The notes under the pieces were generated by a model. It saw only the letters and a list, made by a program, of their open reading frames with translations, was not told where the DNA came from and made no database searches. Position numbers and translations under genes: made by a program. A stretch of DNA of 64,000 nucleotides from Bilophila sp964538355 (GTDB taxonomy: Bacteria > Desulfobacterota > Desulfovibrionia > Desulfovibrionales > Desulfovibrionaceae): positions 1-64,000 of the forward strand of contig CAZIFC010000002.1 of assembly GCA_964538355.1 (NCBI GenBank), given 5' to 3'. Position 1 is the first letter of the stretch; each line of letters opens with the position of its first letter. This document shows positions 61,501-64,000 of this stretch, piece by piece.

Positions 61501-61952
61501 TGCAAACGGAAACCGAACTCAACCTCGGTTTGACCGCCCATATTCCAGAGGATTACATCGCGGACGGGAGAGAGCGTTTGCGCTGGTACAAACGCCTTTC
61601 CGCAACGACGGATACGCAGGGCAGGCAGGAACTGGAGCTGGAATTGCGGGATCGCTTCGGCGTGCTGCCCGAACCGCTGGAAGTCTTCATGGCTGTTCTG
61701 ACGCTCAAGCATTTTCTCGGCAGGGCGCAGGCTCTCAAGGCGGATATCTATGAGGATCGCATCCGTATCCTGTGGGACGAAAAGCAAAACGCCATTGCCC
61801 CCGACAGGCTTGTCCCGTTCCTTACGGCTCAGTTCGGCAAGGCAAAGCTGATTCCTCCCTCCAGCCTTGAGCTGAAGCTGGACATGTCCCTTCCTGCGCC
61901 GCAGCGGCTGGATGCCGCGCGCCTCGCGTTGGGAACACTTCTGGCCGACTGA
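58503..61952 (+). CDS. mfd: Transcription-repair coupling factor Mfd
   Basis: A 1149-residue protein of standard length. The N-terminal UvrB-like region contains NPGEVARRGDILDI; the RNA polymerase-interacting domain contains LVHRDYGIARFGG; the RecG-like motor has GDVGFGKTE, LDEEQRFG, TATPIPRTL and QLRGRVGRS; the C-terminal TRCF domain closes the protein. GTG at 58503 has GAGG eight bases upstream. It removes stalled RNA polymerase and recruits UvrA. Confidence 0.97.
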   Translation: MDAAVDSEICRLTAGRRTMTRAGLATQARLCVKALENGRGVVWVVRDRDELLAATSLMRLFSPEMSCGDNETGGSSDCLWTTLPPFPPRASNREGWTKRLAAVYALRHGKARGLVLTADNLPCRMVPVHFFENRELRLVRGEDVSLDMILEQATLWGYERVPMVSNPGEVARRGDILDIMPPGYDKPIRLDFFGDTIEEIRLFDPVSQRSKSQLDSVLVLPASPIGRDPAGLSAIQTYWKALFQQGRLTENERFGLTRLLEQGDFRLLPGCCFEKASNIEDWLPADTLWMLPGRNDLHDALDAAEKAWTTAFEAQDAEGRPQPQRLALRTSEDVASLDSRFPCLYAEPLGTGGEKNVLELPERSLKAFSDLFPSSTEQDRPWQTLVQALRQWQNEKRQIILSFASEKSRTKFLHLAAQDGLSPLLRYESGQSGLFALVAPFRSGAELLWDRSLVLGEDVLQPHVEKSRRVASGAFKGLDRYDELEPGDLLVHRDYGIARFGGLLRMETGNSANDYLLLNYSGEDRLYVPVDRLSLIQRFKGGGETPPALDRLGGGSWQTGKEKARKAIEKIAEDLVEMYAWRKVAKGFRYPPLGELYREFEASFGFEETPDQARAIQDVLADMEKPEPMDRLVCGDVGFGKTEVALRAAFRAASEGRQVALLCPTTVLAEQHYQTFRSRLSGFAINVGLLSRFVSSAKQKEVLKSAAAGQIDILIGTHRLLSDDVVLPNLGLLILDEEQRFGVRHKEKLKKLKKNVDALTLTATPIPRTLQLSMSGVRELSVIETAPPERKPVATALLERDKNTLRQVLERELARDGQVFWVHNRVIGLERVVDFVKELAPNARVGMAHGQLPEKKLEETMHAFWHGELDILVCTAIVESGLDFPRANTLIVDQAQLFGLGQLYQLRGRVGRSDRQAFACFVVSDMERLPEPTRERLRIILDLDYLGAGFQIAMEDLRLRGAGNILGEAQSGHMGRVGLELYLEMLEQAVNKIKNGGVSLQTETELNLGLTAHIPEDYIADGRERLRWYKRLSATTDTQGRQELELELRDRFGVLPEPLEVFMAVLTLKHFLGRAQALKADIYEDRIRILWDEKQNAIAPDRLVPFLTAQFGKAKLIPPSSLELKLDMSLPAPQRLDAARLALGTLLAD

Positions 61953-62049
61953 GCCGGCCCCCGCCGCGCCAGCGTTGCAAGTTGACGGGAATCAGCGTAT
62001 CTTGCCTTGCAATTGTCGCAGATCCGCGTCTTCCACTCTGTGGACGATA

Positions 62050-62055
62050 TATAAT
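62050..62055 (+). promoter_or_regulatory. Candidate -10 of the surA-like gene
   Basis: A perfect TATAAT, about 90 bases before the GTG start; the -35 region is weak (TCTTCC at 62029-62034, 15-base spacer). Confidence 0.4.
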
Positions 62056-62144
62056 CCCATTCAAACAGAACAGAAGGGTACAGCCCTTCGGGTCGCTCTT
62101 GCGGATGTTTTCAATCCCGGCGATAGGCTTTCAAGGAGAGTTTC

Positions 62145-63068
62145 GTGCGTATTGTCAGTACCGCTCTTTTGCTGATGTTACTGGGTTTTTCCTCTGCCGG
62201 TGCGGCTATCAACGGTGTTGCCGCCATCGTGAACGGTGAAATGATTACGGAGTTCGATCTGCAGTCGGAAATGGCACCCGAAGCCATGCGCCGCGGAATG
62301 AACCCCAAAGATCCCGCACAGGCAGCCGCTCTGAGCGAGCTTTCCAAGGCAACGCTGGAGCGCATGGTTACAAATATCATTCTGACTCAGGAAGCCCAGC
62401 GTCTCAAAATTTCGGTAAGCGACAGCGATGTGGAGAATGAAATCCAGCAGATTCTCTCCAAAAACCGCATGACCCCCGAAGAGTTCCGCCATCAGCTCCA
62501 GATCCAGCGCATGTCGGAAAAGGATTTCCGGGAAAAGCTGAAGGCCAGCCTTTTGCGCAACCGCTTGCTTGCCAACATGGTTGGGCGCAAGGTCATCGTC
62601 ACCAAAGAAGAAGTTGCCGACTATTATAATCAGCACAAGCACACGTTTATGAACAACCAGCGGGTGCGGTTTGCCGTCATCGTCTATCCTCCGACGGAAA
62701 ACGCCGAAAAGCAGGCCCAGCGAATCCGTAGCGGCAAGGCCTCCTTCGAACAGGTTGCACGCCAGGTTTCCATCGGGCCTCGTGCCCAGGACGGCGGCGA
62801 TGTGGGCCTTGTCGACTGGAACTCTCTGGATCCGGCCTGGCAGGATCGGCTTTCTTTGCTTCGCCCCGGCGAAGCATCCGAGCTGATCAGCGTGAACAAC
62901 GGCCTGAAAGGGCAGCTCAAGCTGCTGTCTCTGGAAACAGGCGACGGGCAGACGCTGGAAGAAGCGACTCCCCAGATTGAAACTATCCTGCGCGAACCCA
63001 AGCTTCAGGAACGCTTCCGCGAGTACAGCGAGCAGCTTCGCAAGCGTGCCGTGGTTGAGATACGCTGA
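62145..63068 (+). CDS. SurA-like periplasmic foldase with one parvulin domain
   Basis: A 307-residue protein. The signal peptide is about 1-20; the SurA N-domain (INGVAAIVNGEMITEFDL to about 150) is followed by a single parvulin-type PPIC domain (about 165-265) with SFEQVARQVS and GGDVGLVDW. E. coli SurA has two parvulin domains. GTG at 62145 has AAGGAG upstream. It should help outer-membrane proteins fold. The next gene overlaps it by one base. Confidence 0.9.
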   Translation: MRIVSTALLLMLLGFSSAGAAINGVAAIVNGEMITEFDLQSEMAPEAMRRGMNPKDPAQAAALSELSKATLERMVTNIILTQEAQRLKISVSDSDVENEIQQILSKNRMTPEEFRHQLQIQRMSEKDFREKLKASLLRNRLLANMVGRKVIVTKEEVADYYNQHKHTFMNNQRVRFAVIVYPPTENAEKQAQRIRSGKASFEQVARQVSIGPRAQDGGDVGLVDWNSLDPAWQDRLSLLRPGEASELISVNNGLKGQLKLLSLETGDGQTLEEATPQIETILREPKLQERFREYSEQLRKRAVVEIR

Positions 63069-63970
63069 TGTCCTCCAAACAAGATGAATCCGATTGCCAA
63101 AAGGTAGCAAGCATGGAAGGAACGGAAAACGCTTTGACGCTGGCAAGCTTTGGGGCATTGCTCCGGGAAAGGCGCATCCGTAAGGGGTTGTCCGAGGAAA
63201 ACGTTGCCGCAGAACTCAAGATAACGTCGCGTCTGGTGAAGGCTATCGAGGATGGCGACAAAAGCTCCTTGCCCCACGCCGTGTACGCACGGGGCTTTCT
63301 GCGCGCCTACGCACGCCTTCTTTCTGTCGATGACGGCCTCACGCATGAAGCCTGTGCCTTGCTGAAAGATCCGGAAGAAACCCTGCGCGAGCAGGAGCTT
63401 TCCGTTGCCGCCGCGCCGCGCAGGGAATCCCGCGTGCCGTGGCTGGGCATCGTGCTGTGTGCCGCTTTTCTTGCTGGCGGGGCCTGGTATCTTCGTGATG
63501 TCATCCCCGGGCTCTTCTCGGACGCTTCCGAATCTTCGCAGCCGGCACCTTTGCAGCAGGCTGCGCCTGCCATGCCGGAAAAGCCTGCCGGTGAGCCTCT
63601 TCCCGCGGAACCCGCTGCAAACGCAACCATGCCCGCCGCTCCCGAGGCCCCGATTATCCTCGGCGGGACGCCGCTTCCCGCCGAGAACGCCACGGTTGCC
63701 GTTCCCGAGGCGGTTGCACCGGCAGCCGGACACCGGGTTTTCATCACGGCAGACGGAGACTGCTGGATTTCCACGACGGCGGATGGGAAAAACAGCCAGA
63801 AAATTCTGCACAAGGGCGATACGCTCAGTGTTGATTTTGAGGACAGGCTGGTGATGAAGCTCGGCAACGCCGGAGCCGTCCGGGTCGCTTATGACGGAAA
63901 GGAACTTCCCCCCATCGGAAAGCCGGGAAGGGTCAAGAAAGTCACCTTCCCGGATGATTTTCAAGAATAA
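63068..63970 (+). CDS. rodZ: RodZ-like protein (helix-turn-helix, membrane anchor, DUF4115)
   Basis: A 300-residue protein. A cytoplasmic Xre-type HTH (about 27-92, SFGALLRERRIRKGLSEENV and VKAIEDGD) leads to a membrane segment at about 123-142, a Pro/Ala-rich linker and a C-terminal DUF4115 domain (GDCWISTTADG, then KILHKGDTL and RVAYDGKELPP). RodZ links MreB to the wall-elongation machinery. The ATG overlaps the stop of the foldase gene (TGATG). Confidence 0.9.
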   Translation: MSSKQDESDCQKVASMEGTENALTLASFGALLRERRIRKGLSEENVAAELKITSRLVKAIEDGDKSSLPHAVYARGFLRAYARLLSVDDGLTHEACALLKDPEETLREQELSVAAAPRRESRVPWLGIVLCAAFLAGGAWYLRDVIPGLFSDASESSQPAPLQQAAPAMPEKPAGEPLPAEPAANATMPAAPEAPIILGGTPLPAENATVAVPEAVAPAAGHRVFITADGDCWISTTADGKNSQKILHKGDTLSVDFEDRLVMKLGNAGAVRVAYDGKELPPIGKPGRVKKVTFPDDFQE

Positions 63971-63972
63971 CG

Positions 63973-64000
63973 ATGGAATGGTCCGACACGGCCCTTGTTT
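63973..64000 (+). CDS. Start of a gene cut by the window end, probably recO
   Basis: Nine codons are visible, starting MEWSDTALV. This is the usual opening of DNA repair protein RecO, and the gene follows the RodZ-like gene after two bases. The identification rests on these residues only. Confidence 0.4.

Overview
The window reads as a chromosomal segment of a Desulfovibrionaceae bacterium (Desulfovibrio or a gut relative), GC-rich and densely coded on both strands. The placement rests on several signs: an adenylate kinase whose lid carries Cys129-X5-His135-X15-Cys151-X2-Cys154, the arrangement known from Desulfovibrio gigas; a Tat-exported [NiFe] hydrogenase operon; a tetrapyrrole cluster (precorrin-2 dehydrogenase, CcsA/HemX-like protein, HemA); and a bioF-type gene embedded in a private set of fatty-acid genes. 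I see no insertion sequence, prophage, CRISPR array or rRNA. The only RNA gene I can place securely is a tRNA-Gln(CTG).

Layout. 0.1-3.5 kb: a universal stress protein, a possible short RNA or attenuated leader, and a class A penicillin-binding protein. 3.5-9 kb (minus strand): a tightly coupled cluster of methyltransferase, Cys-rich mini-protein, hot-dog dehydratase, FabG-like reductase, carrier protein, ketoacyl synthase, degenerate hot-dog protein and BioF-like synthase, probably making pimeloyl-ACP and then 7-keto-8-aminopelargonate for biotin. 9-14.5 kb: secreted nuclease, EttA, FabD, GlpX. 14.8-23.5 kb (plus): HrpB, ArgS, a SPOR protein and an mlaE-F-D-C-A lipid-transport operon without mlaB. 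23.5-32.2 kb (minus): AsmA-like protein, AddA/RecB-like helicase-nuclease, phosphofructokinase, RlmB-like methyltransferase. 32.3-35.9 kb (plus): MltD lytic transglycosylase, TVP38-like membrane protein, DUF4037-like nucleotidyltransferase. 36-40.8 kb (minus): DeaD with a long structured leader, then a three-gene 5'-methylthioadenosine unit (MtnA, class II aldolase, MtnP) that fits the oxygen-independent DHAP shunt. 41-45.3 kb (minus): hydrogenase operon hyaA-B-C-D. 45.5-48.3 kb (minus): polysaccharide initiation transferase, glycosyltransferase, tRNA-Gln. 48.7-51.2 kb (minus): metNIQ transporter. 51.5-52.6 kb: purM. 52.6-55.8 kb (minus): tetrapyrrole operon. 56-58.2 kb: acetyltransferase, adenylate kinase, YkgJ-like and CoA-binding proteins. 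58.5-64 kb (plus): Mfd, SurA-like foldase, RodZ-like protein and the first bases of a probable recO.

The points most worth attention are these. The hydrogenase small subunit has all six cysteines of the oxygen-tolerant [4Fe-3S] proximal cluster, at exactly the Hyd-1 spacing. The biotin-type fatty-acid cluster contains an undescribed six-cysteine mini-protein and a dehydratase homologue without its catalytic His. The MTA unit has no oxygen-dependent salvage genes. Two leaders, upstream of the penicillin-binding protein and of deaD, contain good intrinsic terminators ahead of the gene. Functional statements are family assignments made by reading the sequence; no database search was run.
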